A model generated the notes under the pieces. It saw only the letters and a program-made list of their open reading frames with translations, searched no databases and was not told where the DNA came from. Positions 1-6,226 of a stretch of 6,491 nt of DNA are shown in pieces. Origin of the DNA: JAZNLR01 sp045579195 (GTDB lineage Bacteria > Bacillota > Clostridia > Christensenellales > CAMQZB01). The stretch is taken from the NCBI GenBank assembly GCA_045579195.1, contig JAZNLR010000003.1, positions 1-6,491 of the forward strand, given 5' to 3'. The position numbers and the translations under genes were made by a program. Each line of letters begins with the position of its first letter. The first letter of the stretch is position 1.

Positions 1-852
1 AAGACCGCTTGGCCTCCGACTTCCATCGTCGCAGGATTCTTGGGCGCGCAGGCCGCAGGCATCACGCAAGGCACGTTGATCGTTGCGGGAAAGCTTGCAA
101 GCGTTGGCGCGGGCGACCCCATCGGTGCATACGTTGCGGCGCTCGTTGCCTGTGAAATCGGACTGTTGGTCAAGGGTAAGACAAAGCTTGACATCATCGT
201 TGTTCCTCTTGCCGTCATTTTGTCCGCAACGGCAATGGTCTTCACACTTTGCCCGCCCATCATCAAACTCATCGCCCTCATCGGTCAGGCAATTGCGACC
301 GCAACCGAACTTCAGCCATTTGTCATGGGTGTGATTCTCTCCGTTTCGGTTGGAATCCTCCTCACGATGCCCACGAGCAGCGCAGCAATCTGCATTGCGA
401 TGAGCATCCCGAACGGGCTTGCAAACGCGGCGGCGGCTGTCGGCTGTGCCGCACATATGGTCGGCTTTGCCGTGATGAGCTTCCGAGAAAACCGCTGGGG
501 CGGCTTGATCGCTCAGGGCTTGGGAACGAGTATGCTTCAAATTCCCAACATCTTCAAAAAACCCGTTCTCCTCGTTCCGCCCGTCATTGCAAGCGCGATC
601 GTCGGCCCTCTTTCCACCTGTCTTTTCAAGCTCCACTGCGACGTTGCGGGAAGCGGAATGGGCACGGCAGGCTTGGTCGGCGTCATCGGAACGATTTCCG
701 AATCCATTGCAAACGGAGTTCCCACCCTTACCTTAATTTTGGGAATTATTCTCCTCTTCTTCGTTCTTCCGGGCGTGATTTCTCTCCTTGTTTGCGAATG
801 GATGAGAAAGAAAGACATCATCAAATTTGGAGACTTAAAGTTGGATTTATAA
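1..852 (+). CDS. PTS sugar transporter subunit IIC, EIIC_2 family (5' end outside window)
   Basis: Integral membrane permease of the phosphotransferase type (PTS_EIIC_2 family, recognised from memory). The frame is open from base 1, so 283 residues are visible and the N-terminus is missing, perhaps 50-80 residues. No start inside the window is convincing; the TTG at 40 is simply internal. The protein is very hydrophobic, with several membrane segments. It carries stretches I associate with this family: TELQPFVMG (about residue 103), MVGFAVMSFREN (about 153), GGLIAQGLGTSMLQIPNI (about 167) and a Gly-rich GSGMGTAGLVG (about 217). It ends in a short charged tail (MRKKDIIKFGDLKLDL). Members are often stand-alone, without adjacent IIA or IIB genes, and none follows here, so substrate and true transport role are unknown. 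The gene is closed by a terminator 34 bases downstream, which separates it from the next operon. Confidence 0.88.
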   Translation, partial: KTAWPPTSIVAGFLGAQAAGITQGTLIVAGKLASVGAGDPIGAYVAALVACEIGLLVKGKTKLDIIVVPLAVILSATAMVFTLCPPIIKLIALIGQAIATATELQPFVMGVILSVSVGILLTMPTSSAAICIAMSIPNGLANAAAAVGCAAHMVGFAVMSFRENRWGGLIAQGLGTSMLQIPNIFKKPVLLVPPVIASAIVGPLSTCLFKLHCDVAGSGMGTAGLVGVIGTISESIANGVPTLTLILGIILLFFVLPGVISLLVCEWMRKKDIIKFGDLKLDL

Positions 853-885
853 CCGAAAATTCGTGAAAAATCTATAGTTTTTGTA

Positions 886-922
886 AAAAGCGTACAAAAA
901 AAACAGTTTTTTGTACGCTTTT
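886..922 (+). terminator. Intrinsic terminator after the PTS permease gene
   Basis: A perfect 16-bp inverted repeat: AAAAGCGTACAAAAAA (886-901) pairs with TTTTTTGTACGCTTTT (907-922) around the 5-base loop AACAG. The GCGTAC core is flanked by A and T runs. The 3' T run gives the U-tract on the + strand, and the 5' A run could give a weaker terminator on the other strand. It lies 34 bases after the permease stop and just before the next promoter. Confidence 0.85.
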
Positions 923-925
923 CTA

Positions 926-964
926 TTGAATCGACACCAAAGAATGTGGTAAAATTGATATAAT
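926..964 (+). promoter_or_regulatory. Promoter of the reductase-acyltransferase-symporter operon (two overlapping -10 options)
   Basis: Two overlapping sigma-A-type signals are visible. Option A is TTGAAT (926-931), an 18-base spacer, and TAAAAT (950-955) preceded by TGG, which makes an extended -10. Option B is a perfect extended -10, TGATATAAT (956-964), with no good -35. Either gives a short 5' leader before the GGAGGG ribosome binding site (979-984) and the ATG at 989. The promoter begins four bases after the upstream terminator, so the operon is transcribed independently. Confidence 0.65.
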
Positions 965-988
965 AAGGTTATTCATTCGGAGGGTTTT

Positions 989-1759
989 ATGAACGTTGCA
1001 ATCATCACGGGCGCTTCAAGCGGAATCGGAAAAGAATTCTTTCTCTCATTGAAAGAACGCAAAGAGCAATATGACGAGATCTGGGTGATTGCACGCAATC
1101 GCGAAAAGCTGGAAGAGCTCCGCGCACTCACCGAAACTCCCTTGCGCATCTTCTCGCTCGACCTTTCCAAAGACGAGGCATACGCCACGTTTGAACAGGC
1201 GTTGAAAGAGGAACAGCCCTCCATTCGCCTTCTCATCTGCGCAAGCGGATTCGGACGTTTTGAGAGCATCGAAAACGACGATCTTGCAACGTTGACGAAT
1301 ATGGTCGACCTCAACTGCAACGGTGTCATCGGCATCACGAAGCCTGCCATTCCGTACCTTTCGGAAGGAAGCCTTGTGATCGTCATTGCAAGCATTGCGG
1401 CAATGCAACCCATCCCTTACATCGCGACCTATGCAGCGAGCAAAGCGTTTGTCTTATCTTATGCACGCGCACTCAACCGTGAGCTGAAAAGTCACAAAAG
1501 CCGTTGCCTTGCGGTATGTCCGTTCTGGACGAAGACCGCCTTCTTTGACCGCGCAAAAAGTGAAAATCCCATCGTCAAGAAGTACGTCGTGATGTACGAC
1601 CCCAAAGACATCGTCAAGCGCACGTGGCACGATGCAAAGAACAAGAGAAAAGACGTTTCCATCTGCGGCGCATATACCCGCGGCCAACGTCTTCTTGTTA
1701 AACTTCTTCCCCATCGCATCGTAATGAACGTCTGGATGAATCAACAAAAGTTAAAGTGA
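989..1759 (+). CDS. SDR-family NAD(P)-dependent oxidoreductase
   Basis: Classical short-chain dehydrogenase/reductase of 256 residues, a usual length. The Rossmann dinucleotide-binding motif TGASSGIG is at residues 7-14. An Arg-rich turn after the second strand (ARNR, 35-38) suggests NADPH preference (inference). The catalytic set is present: Asn109, Ser135 and the YxxxK pair Tyr148/Lys152 (TYAASK). The usual NNAG motif is altered to CASG (84-87), and the PG motif after the active site is replaced by PFWTKT (178-183). The C-terminal part is basic (near KLLPHRIVMNVW) and may contact membrane or a lipid substrate (inference). The start is set by GGAGGG with 4-base spacing. The stop lies 9 bases before the acyltransferase ATG, so the two are almost certainly co-transcribed. 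The substrate cannot be read from sequence. Reduction of a ketone such as acyl-dihydroxyacetone phosphate is one possibility raised by the neighbour. Confidence 0.9.
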   Translation: MNVAIITGASSGIGKEFFLSLKERKEQYDEIWVIARNREKLEELRALTETPLRIFSLDLSKDEAYATFEQALKEEQPSIRLLICASGFGRFESIENDDLATLTNMVDLNCNGVIGITKPAIPYLSEGSLVIVIASIAAMQPIPYIATYAASKAFVLSYARALNRELKSHKSRCLAVCPFWTKTAFFDRAKSENPIVKKYVVMYDPKDIVKRTWHDAKNKRKDVSICGAYTRGQRLLVKLLPHRIVMNVWMNQQKLK

Positions 1760-1768
1760 TTTGAATTT

Positions 1769-2986
1769 ATGGCAAAGGGTAAAAAGAAAAAATGGATGAA
1801 ATTCCGTCATCGCGTCGTTCGCAATCTTGCTTCTCTCGTCTTACGACCGGTTTCGAAATTGAAGTACGGCATTCGCGTTGAACGTTTCAAAGAACAGGGA
1901 AAGCGTCAGTTTTTGATCCTCTTCAATCACCAGACTGCGTTTGATCAATTCTTCGTTGGGCTTGCATTCCGCGGCCCGGTTTACTACGTTGCAACAGAAG
2001 ACCTCTTCTCGAACGGTTGGGTCTCCTCTCTCATTCGATATATCGTTGCTCCCATTCCCATCAAAAAGCAGTCCACAGACATCACGGCTGTGATGAACTG
2101 TATGCGCGTGGCTCGTGAAGGCGGAACGATCGCGATCGCCCCTGAGGGCAACCGCACGTTCAGCGGTAAAACGGAGCATATGAACCCTGCGATCGCCACC
2201 ATGGCACGCAAGATGAAGCTTCCCATCGCCTTCTTCCGCATTGAGGGAGGGTACGGCGTTCAGCCGCGTTGGAGCGATGGCGTTCGAAAGGGCAAAATGC
2301 GAGCCTACGTCAGCCGCGTTCTTGAGCCTGATGACGTTGCAAAGATGAACAACGACGAGCTCTTCTCTGTCATTCAAAGTGAGCTCTTTGTTGACGAGGG
2401 TTCGGACACGGGGCTTTTTAAGAGCAAAAGGCGTGCGGAATACCTTGAGCGCGCAATGTACGTCTGCCCGTTCTGTGGTCTTTCCACCTTTGAAAGCCAC
2501 GGAAATGAAATAGAATGTTTAAAGTGTCATCGCAAGGTCACATACGGAGAGAATAAGGAACTCAAAGGGGTTGGATTTGACTTCCCCTTCCGCTTCGTTT
2601 CGGCATGGTACGACGCGCAATGTGACTTCATCAACGCCTTTGACACGCGGGAACACACGCAAGAGCCGCTTTACCGCGACGAAGCGCGTTTTTCGGAAGT
2701 CATCGTTTATAAAAAGAAGGTTCTCATAGACAAGAATGCATCCATCGCCCTATACGGCGATCGAATCGTGATCAACGAGGGCTTGGAAACAGAAAAGCTT
2801 CTTGCTTTTGATGAAGTTTCCGTCGTTTCCGTTTTGGGAAGGAATAAGGTAAACATTTATCACCAAGACAAGATCTACCAATTGAAAGGAAGCCCGCGAT
2901 TCAATGCGCTTCGCTTCGTCAATTTGTTTTACCGCCATAAAAACATCGTGAAAGGAGAAGAAAATGGAAAATTTTTGGGACTCTAG
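1769..2986 (+). CDS. PlsC-type 1-acylglycerol-3-phosphate acyltransferase with zinc ribbon and C-terminal extension
   Basis: Lysophospholipid acyltransferase domain at about residues 35-205. It has the catalytic NHQTAFD (HX4D; His54, Asp59), the glycerophosphate-binding APEGNRTFSG (124-133, the EGTR-like block) and the APIPIKK block (94-100). Family enzymes move an acyl chain to lysophosphatidic acid, making phosphatidic acid at the cytoplasmic membrane face. The N-terminus is strongly basic (KGKKKK). Typical PlsC proteins are about 200-250 residues; this one has 405. A CPFCG...CLKC zinc ribbon (Cys233, 236, 250, 253) follows the catalytic domain. After it comes a C-terminal region of about 150 residues, probably beta-rich (around 308-390), that looks like a small PH/GRAM-type domain (weak inference). 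There is no good Shine-Dalgarno before the ATG, so translation probably couples to the reductase stop 9 bases upstream. The next ATG, at 1796, is possible but not better. The 3' end overlaps the symporter gene. Confidence 0.88.
   Translation: MAKGKKKKWMKFRHRVVRNLASLVLRPVSKLKYGIRVERFKEQGKRQFLILFNHQTAFDQFFVGLAFRGPVYYVATEDLFSNGWVSSLIRYIVAPIPIKKQSTDITAVMNCMRVAREGGTIAIAPEGNRTFSGKTEHMNPAIATMARKMKLPIAFFRIEGGYGVQPRWSDGVRKGKMRAYVSRVLEPDDVAKMNNDELFSVIQSELFVDEGSDTGLFKSKRRAEYLERAMYVCPFCGLSTFESHGNEIECLKCHRKVTYGENKELKGVGFDFPFRFVSAWYDAQCDFINAFDTREHTQEPLYRDEARFSEVIVYKKKVLIDKNASIALYGDRIVINEGLETEKLLAFDEVSVVSVLGRNKVNIYHQDKIYQLKGSPRFNALRFVNLFYRHKNIVKGEENGKFLGL
2951..2957 (+). promoter_or_regulatory. Ribosome binding site of the symporter, inside the acyltransferase gene
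   Basis: AAAGGAG, six bases before the ATG at 2964. It is a strong site that fixes the symporter start 23 bases before the end of the acyltransferase gene. It is itself coding sequence for the last residues of the acyltransferase (around VKGEEN), so translation of the two genes is likely linked. Confidence 0.8.
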
Positions 2987-4400
2987 TGTTTGGGGATCAT
3001 TCAATTTGATCGCAGTTTTGCTCATCGCCCTTTTGACGGCGAATCTCTTGAAGAGAACGTTCCCGTTCCTGCAAAAATCTCTCATCCCGACCTCGGTTTT
3101 GGGCGGACTCATTCTCCTGATCCTTTCGGTTATCTACAAGGAAATCACGGGCGAAAACGTCTTCAACACAGAGTTTTTCAACGGAAATGGTCTTGGTGAG
3201 TTGGAGGTCGTCACGTACCACACCCTGGCACTCGGCTTCATCGCGCAGACCTTGAAAACTTCGGACAAAAAACTGACAAAAGAGCGCGGTGTTGAGATCT
3301 TCAACACAGGCGTGACCACCGTCTCCACCTACCTCATGCAGGGCGTTCTCGGCATCGGCATCACCATCCTGATTGCCGCGTTCATCCTCCCCGACTTCTT
3401 CCCGGCGGCGGGCGTTCTTCTCCCGTTTGGATACGGACAGGGCACAGGGCAAGCCATGAATTATGGCTTGATGTACGAAGGGCTGGAAGCAGGCAAGAAC
3501 TTTGTCGGCGGAAAGAACTTCGGGCTCACCGTCGCAGCGCTCGGTTTCTTGAGCGCAAGCATCGGAGGCGTCATTTACTTAAACGCAATGAAGCGCCGCG
3601 GAAAGATCATTGAAAGCAAGCTCCAGGATGGCGAACTCTTCGCCTCCTCCGTGCAATCCAGCAACGAGATTCCGATGAACGGAAGCATTGACAAGATCAC
3701 CGTTCAGGTTGCGTTCATTGCCCTTTCTTACGTCATCACGTTCGGCATCATGAGCGGTCTTGGTCTTCTTCTCCCCGGGATGAAGCTGACAATCTTCGGA
3801 TTCAACTTCCTCCTCGGCGTTCTTTCCGCAACTCTCGTCAAAGGCGTTTTGCAGTTCCTCAACAAGCGCCGCGTGATGAAGCGTCAGTACACGAACAATT
3901 TCCTTCTCACCCGCATTTCCAACTTCTTCTTTGACCTCATGGTCATCGCAGGAATCGCGGCGATCCAGATCGACCTCATCAAGCAGTACTGGTGGATCCT
4001 GTTGCTCCTCGGCGTCGTTGGCCTTGTCAGCACGTATGCTTACAATCGCTTCGTCGCGCGCAAGCTCTTTCAGAATTATGAAGACGAGCAGTTCCTCGCA
4101 ATGTACGGCATGCTGACGGGAACGGCAAGCACGGGTATCGTTCTTCTCCGCGAGATCGACGGCGAGTTCAAAACCCCGGTTGCCGACAACCTCGTTTATC
4201 AGAACTTCCCTGCAATCGTCTTTGGATTCCCAATGATGTTGCTTGCAACGCTCGCGCCGAAAGATCCCATTTTGACATTGATCCTTCTTGCCGCATTCTT
4301 CCTTGTGATGAATGTCATCCTCTTCCGCGCACAGATCTTCAAGAAAAAGAAAACTGTCACCGAAACCAAATCCTCGGAAGAAGCACCCACGGAAGAATAA
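2964..4400 (+). CDS. GltS-type sodium:glutamate symporter (ESS family)
   Basis: Multi-pass membrane protein of 478 residues that resembles the sodium-coupled glutamate symporter family (GltS/ESS). Visible landmarks are IPTSVLGGLILL (41-52), the Gly-rich loop GYGQGTGQAMNYG (156-168) and its counterpart in the second half, GMLTGTASTG (382-391). Two pseudo-symmetric halves with re-entrant Gly-rich loops are the known architecture of GltS. A hydrophilic linker (about 209-245) joins the halves. The protein is longer than the roughly 400 residues of E. coli GltS. The extra length includes a charged tail of Lys, Thr and Glu after the last membrane segment (FKKKKTVTETKSSEEAPTEE). Known members import glutamate with sodium; substrate here is inferred from family only. 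The start is supported by AAAGGAG and overlaps the acyltransferase by 23 bases. No strong terminator follows. Confidence 0.85.
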   Translation: MENFWDSSVWGSFNLIAVLLIALLTANLLKRTFPFLQKSLIPTSVLGGLILLILSVIYKEITGENVFNTEFFNGNGLGELEVVTYHTLALGFIAQTLKTSDKKLTKERGVEIFNTGVTTVSTYLMQGVLGIGITILIAAFILPDFFPAAGVLLPFGYGQGTGQAMNYGLMYEGLEAGKNFVGGKNFGLTVAALGFLSASIGGVIYLNAMKRRGKIIESKLQDGELFASSVQSSNEIPMNGSIDKITVQVAFIALSYVITFGIMSGLGLLLPGMKLTIFGFNFLLGVLSATLVKGVLQFLNKRRVMKRQYTNNFLLTRISNFFFDLMVIAGIAAIQIDLIKQYWWILLLLGVVGLVSTYAYNRFVARKLFQNYEDEQFLAMYGMLTGTASTGIVLLREIDGEFKTPVADNLVYQNFPAIVFGFPMMLLATLAPKDPILTLILLAAFFLVMNVILFRAQIFKKKKTVTETKSSEEAPTEE

Positions 4401-4417
4401 CAAAACGATCCTTTGCT

Positions 4418-4432
4418 GCAAAGAAACTTTGC
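4418..4432 (+). other. Small hairpin in the gap after the symporter gene
   Basis: GCAAAG (4418-4423), the loop AAA, then CTTTGC (4427-4432): a 6-bp stem in the 68-base gap before the lipoprotein gene. No T-run follows, so it is not a convincing terminator. The gap also lacks a clear -35/-10 pair (only a TTATACAAAT stretch at 4439-4448). The lipoprotein may therefore be read through from the upstream operon, or have a weak promoter. The hairpin could act as an RNA processing or stability element. Confidence 0.25.
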
Positions 4433-4468
4433 CGCACCTTATACAAATAACACAAAGAGGAAAAAACA

Positions 4469-5245
4469 ATGAAAAAACTGATTGCAATTTTATGCTGTCT
4501 TCTGATGCTCTTTTCTTTCGTTGCTTGCGACGGAGAGCACACACACGCCTTCTCTGCCGAATGGGCAAACGATACAACCCACCATTGGCACGGTTGCAAG
4601 TTCCCCTGCCCCGAAACCTCGGATAAGGCAGAGCACACCTGGGATGACGGAACGGTCGTCAAAGAACCCACCAAAGATGAAGACGGCGAAATGAAGTATG
4701 CCTGCACCGTCTGCGGCGCAAAGAAGAATGAAGTTCTCGTGTTCAACGGTGTCGACGAGAAAACCTGGGCTGAGATGATCTCCGCCGAAACCTTTGAAAA
4801 CTATACGCTTGTCGAAAAGATGTTTGTCGTCGAAGAAGGCGAAACGGACGTTACTGTCAAGTTCACGAAGGATAAAGTTTCCTTTAAAATGCATTCCTCA
4901 GACGAACCTATCTTGATGGAAGGCGAAGAAGCAAAGATGCAAAAGGGTACCTACGAGCAGGTCTATCTTGCGCTTTTGGCGGACTATGAAAACTTTGTTT
5001 ACGACGCCGAAAGAGATCTCTTTGTCAACAACGGAACGGTCACCGTTGAAATTGATATGCTGCTTTACGACGTTTCCGCGGTCATCGTTATGAAAAATGC
5101 GGAAATCGTTCTTACCGATGATTACAAGATTGCATCGTTTGCTTGCGAATTTACGCAAACGACCACTACCCCGCGTGGAACCCATACAATAACAGTTGAC
5201 TCGATTTGGACTTTCTCCGATTACGGAACAACCGTGATTGACTAA
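4469..5245 (+). CDS. Secreted lipoprotein with His/Cys-rich N-terminal module
   Basis: A 258-residue protein of unknown function. A lipoprotein signal peptide is clear: MKK, a hydrophobic core, and the lipobox FVAC with Cys20 as the lipidated residue, so it is anchored to the outer face of the membrane. Residues 24-83 hold many possible metal ligands: HTH (24-26), HHWHGC (38-43), CPE (47-49), EHTW (55-58) and a final CTVCG (79-83). This HHWH...C...EHTW...CTVCG arrangement recurs in lipoproteins and surface proteins of gut Firmicutes, usually with unknown function. The remaining roughly 165 residues are acidic and look like alternating beta strands (for example VTVEIDMLLYDVSAVIVMKNAEIVL); I do not recognise the fold. 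The ATG has AAAGAGG (4454-4460) eight bases upstream. A strong terminator follows closely. A role in ligand or metal binding is only a guess. Confidence 0.85.
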   Translation: MKKLIAILCCLLMLFSFVACDGEHTHAFSAEWANDTTHHWHGCKFPCPETSDKAEHTWDDGTVVKEPTKDEDGEMKYACTVCGAKKNEVLVFNGVDEKTWAEMISAETFENYTLVEKMFVVEEGETDVTVKFTKDKVSFKMHSSDEPILMEGEEAKMQKGTYEQVYLALLADYENFVYDAERDLFVNNGTVTVEIDMLLYDVSAVIVMKNAEIVLTDDYKIASFACEFTQTTTTPRGTHTITVDSIWTFSDYGTTVID

Positions 5246-5263
5246 TCAAAAAAACGTACAAAC

Positions 5264-5292
5264 AAAAAAGCTCTCATTTTGAGAGCTTTTTT
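5264..5292. terminator. Bidirectional intrinsic terminator between convergent genes
   Basis: AAAAAAGCTCTCA (5264-5276) pairs with TGAGAGCTTTTTT (5280-5292) around the loop TTT, a perfect 13-bp stem. The T run serves the lipoprotein gene on the + strand, 18 bases after its stop. The A run on the left arm provides the U-tract for the AraC-type gene arriving on the - strand. The 91-base convergent gap contains nothing else I can support. Confidence 0.88.
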
Positions 5293-5336
5293 CTTTTCTG
5301 AAAAATCCATAATAGATCCCATTTAAAATCCTGACG

Positions 5337-6149
5337 TCAGTTTTGTTGACTCTTTCTCCAGCCAAGCGGAGAGAGCCCTTCCTTCTTCTTGAAAATTCTG
5401 GAAAAATAAAGTTGGTCGTCATATCCCACGGCAAAGGCAACTTCCAAAACACTTTTTTCCGTTTCCTTCAACAGTTTCTTCGCGACCTCCATTCGCTTAT
5501 TGACCATATACTCCTTTGGCGAGATTCCAAATTTTTTGGAAAACTGTCTTGTGAGATGAGATGGATCAACACACAGCGTTTTTGCGATCTCAATGACGGT
5601 GATCTCCTTGTCAAAATGATGTTCGATGATGCTTTTTGCGCTGTCCGTCAAATCTGGAACGGTCTTAAAATTCGCTTCTTCCAAAAGGCAGGATAAAAAT
5701 CGGTAGATCAGCCCGATCTGACGGTACCGTGCGTGTTCATAGCGATTTCCAATGCTCGCATAGAGCTCGTTTAACAATTCTTCCATCGTATAGTACTGCG
5801 CGGGATGCAAGATGGGATATTCCGCGCTCACGCCCAAATTCTTCACACAGGCATCCACGCTTTGTCCATATAACCCGACCCATTGAATGCTCCAAGGTGT
5901 GTCGGCGACGTAATGAATCTTTTCGCCGGGAAACATAATGAAAAGGTCCTGTGCTTTCAGTTTGATAGATTGCCCTTCCCGAAAGAAGGTTGCCTCCCCC
6001 TTGTTGACGAGAACAAAGAGATAATAATTCCGGCTTTCCGGACCGTACGTATGGTGGACGGACTCAATTCTCTTTCCGCAGTTATACATCCCAAGATCCG
6101 CATTTTCGTGAAGATCGCTGCCAAATTGAAACATGGTCGTGTCTTTCAT
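5337..6149 (-). CDS. AraC-family transcriptional regulator
   Basis: DNA-binding regulator of 270 residues, a normal length. The N-terminal half looks like a cupin-type ligand-binding domain (about 25-100; blocks such as NYYLFVLVNKGEATF and DLFIMFPGEKIHYV). The C-terminal 100 residues are a typical AraC/XylS double helix-turn-helix. The first helix pair is around 183-208 (ITVIEIAKTLCVDPSHLTRQF, then KKFGISPKEY) and the second around 233-260 (SVLEVAFAVGYDDQLYFSRIF, then KKKEGLSP). The ligand is unknown; this domain layout is frequent in regulators of sugar or stress genes. I chose the second of two adjacent ATGs (first residues MKDTT) because AGGAG lies seven bases upstream; the ATG at 6152 with 4-base spacing is also possible. 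Open frame continues upstream to 6275, but that part covers the promoter and has no ribosome binding site. The gene is divergent from the Fe-S protein gene and convergent with the lipoprotein gene. Confidence 0.92.
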   Translation of the reverse strand: MKDTTMFQFGSDLHENADLGMYNCGKRIESVHHTYGPESRNYYLFVLVNKGEATFFREGQSIKLKAQDLFIMFPGEKIHYVADTPWSIQWVGLYGQSVDACVKNLGVSAEYPILHPAQYYTMEELLNELYASIGNRYEHARYRQIGLIYRFLSCLLEEANFKTVPDLTDSAKSIIEHHFDKEITVIEIAKTLCVDPSHLTRQFSKKFGISPKEYMVNKRMEVAKKLLKETEKSVLEVAFAVGYDDQLYFSRIFKKKEGLSPLGWRKSQQN

Positions 6150-6156
6150 CATTTTT

Positions 6157-6161
6157 CTCCT
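6157..6161 (-). promoter_or_regulatory. Ribosome binding site deciding the AraC-type start
   Basis: AGGAG on the - strand. The spacing is 4 bases to the ATG at 6152 and 7 bases to the ATG at 6149, the latter nearer to the 6-8 base spacing of three other genes in this window. It rules out the longer upstream reading to 6275. Confidence 0.75.
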
Positions 6162-6197
6162 GTCTGCTCGTATAAACGAACGCTTTGATTCATCGTC

Positions 6198-6226
6198 ATT
6201 ATAGCACAAAACATCAAGAAAGTCCA
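6198..6226 (-). promoter_or_regulatory. Promoter of the AraC-type regulator gene
   Basis: On the - strand: TGGACT (6221-6226), a 17-base spacer ending in TGC, and a perfect TATAAT (6198-6203), i.e. an extended -10. The predicted start point near 6191 leaves about 40 bases of leader before the ribosome binding site and ATG. One arm of an inverted repeat begins at the -35 end. Confidence 0.75.

Noticed and set aside
249..866. 205-codon + strand frame overlapping the PTS permease
   Set aside because: Rich in Arg, His and Ser, a typical frame-shifted reading of a permease gene; the permease frame is conserved over the same bases.
1841..2500. 219-codon open frame on the - strand inside the acyltransferase gene
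   Set aside because: The acyltransferase frame has clear family motifs over the same bases. The antisense product has no recognisable motif or start signal.
4401..4468. Possible terminator or promoter between the symporter and lipoprotein genes
   Set aside because: The 6-bp hairpin has no T-run, and no -35/-10 pair has acceptable spacing, so neither is called as such.
3579..4577. Long open frame of 332 codons on the - strand, antisense to the symporter
   Set aside because: It is a shadow of the symporter's codon use: rich in Glu, Asp, Arg and Cys, with no domain logic and no ribosome binding site, and it runs across the lipoprotein start.
5331..5340. Perfect palindrome CTGACGTCAG at the stop codon of the AraC-type gene
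   Set aside because: A 10-base palindrome occurs by chance often enough. It sits at a gene end between convergent genes, away from promoters, with no second copy noticed.
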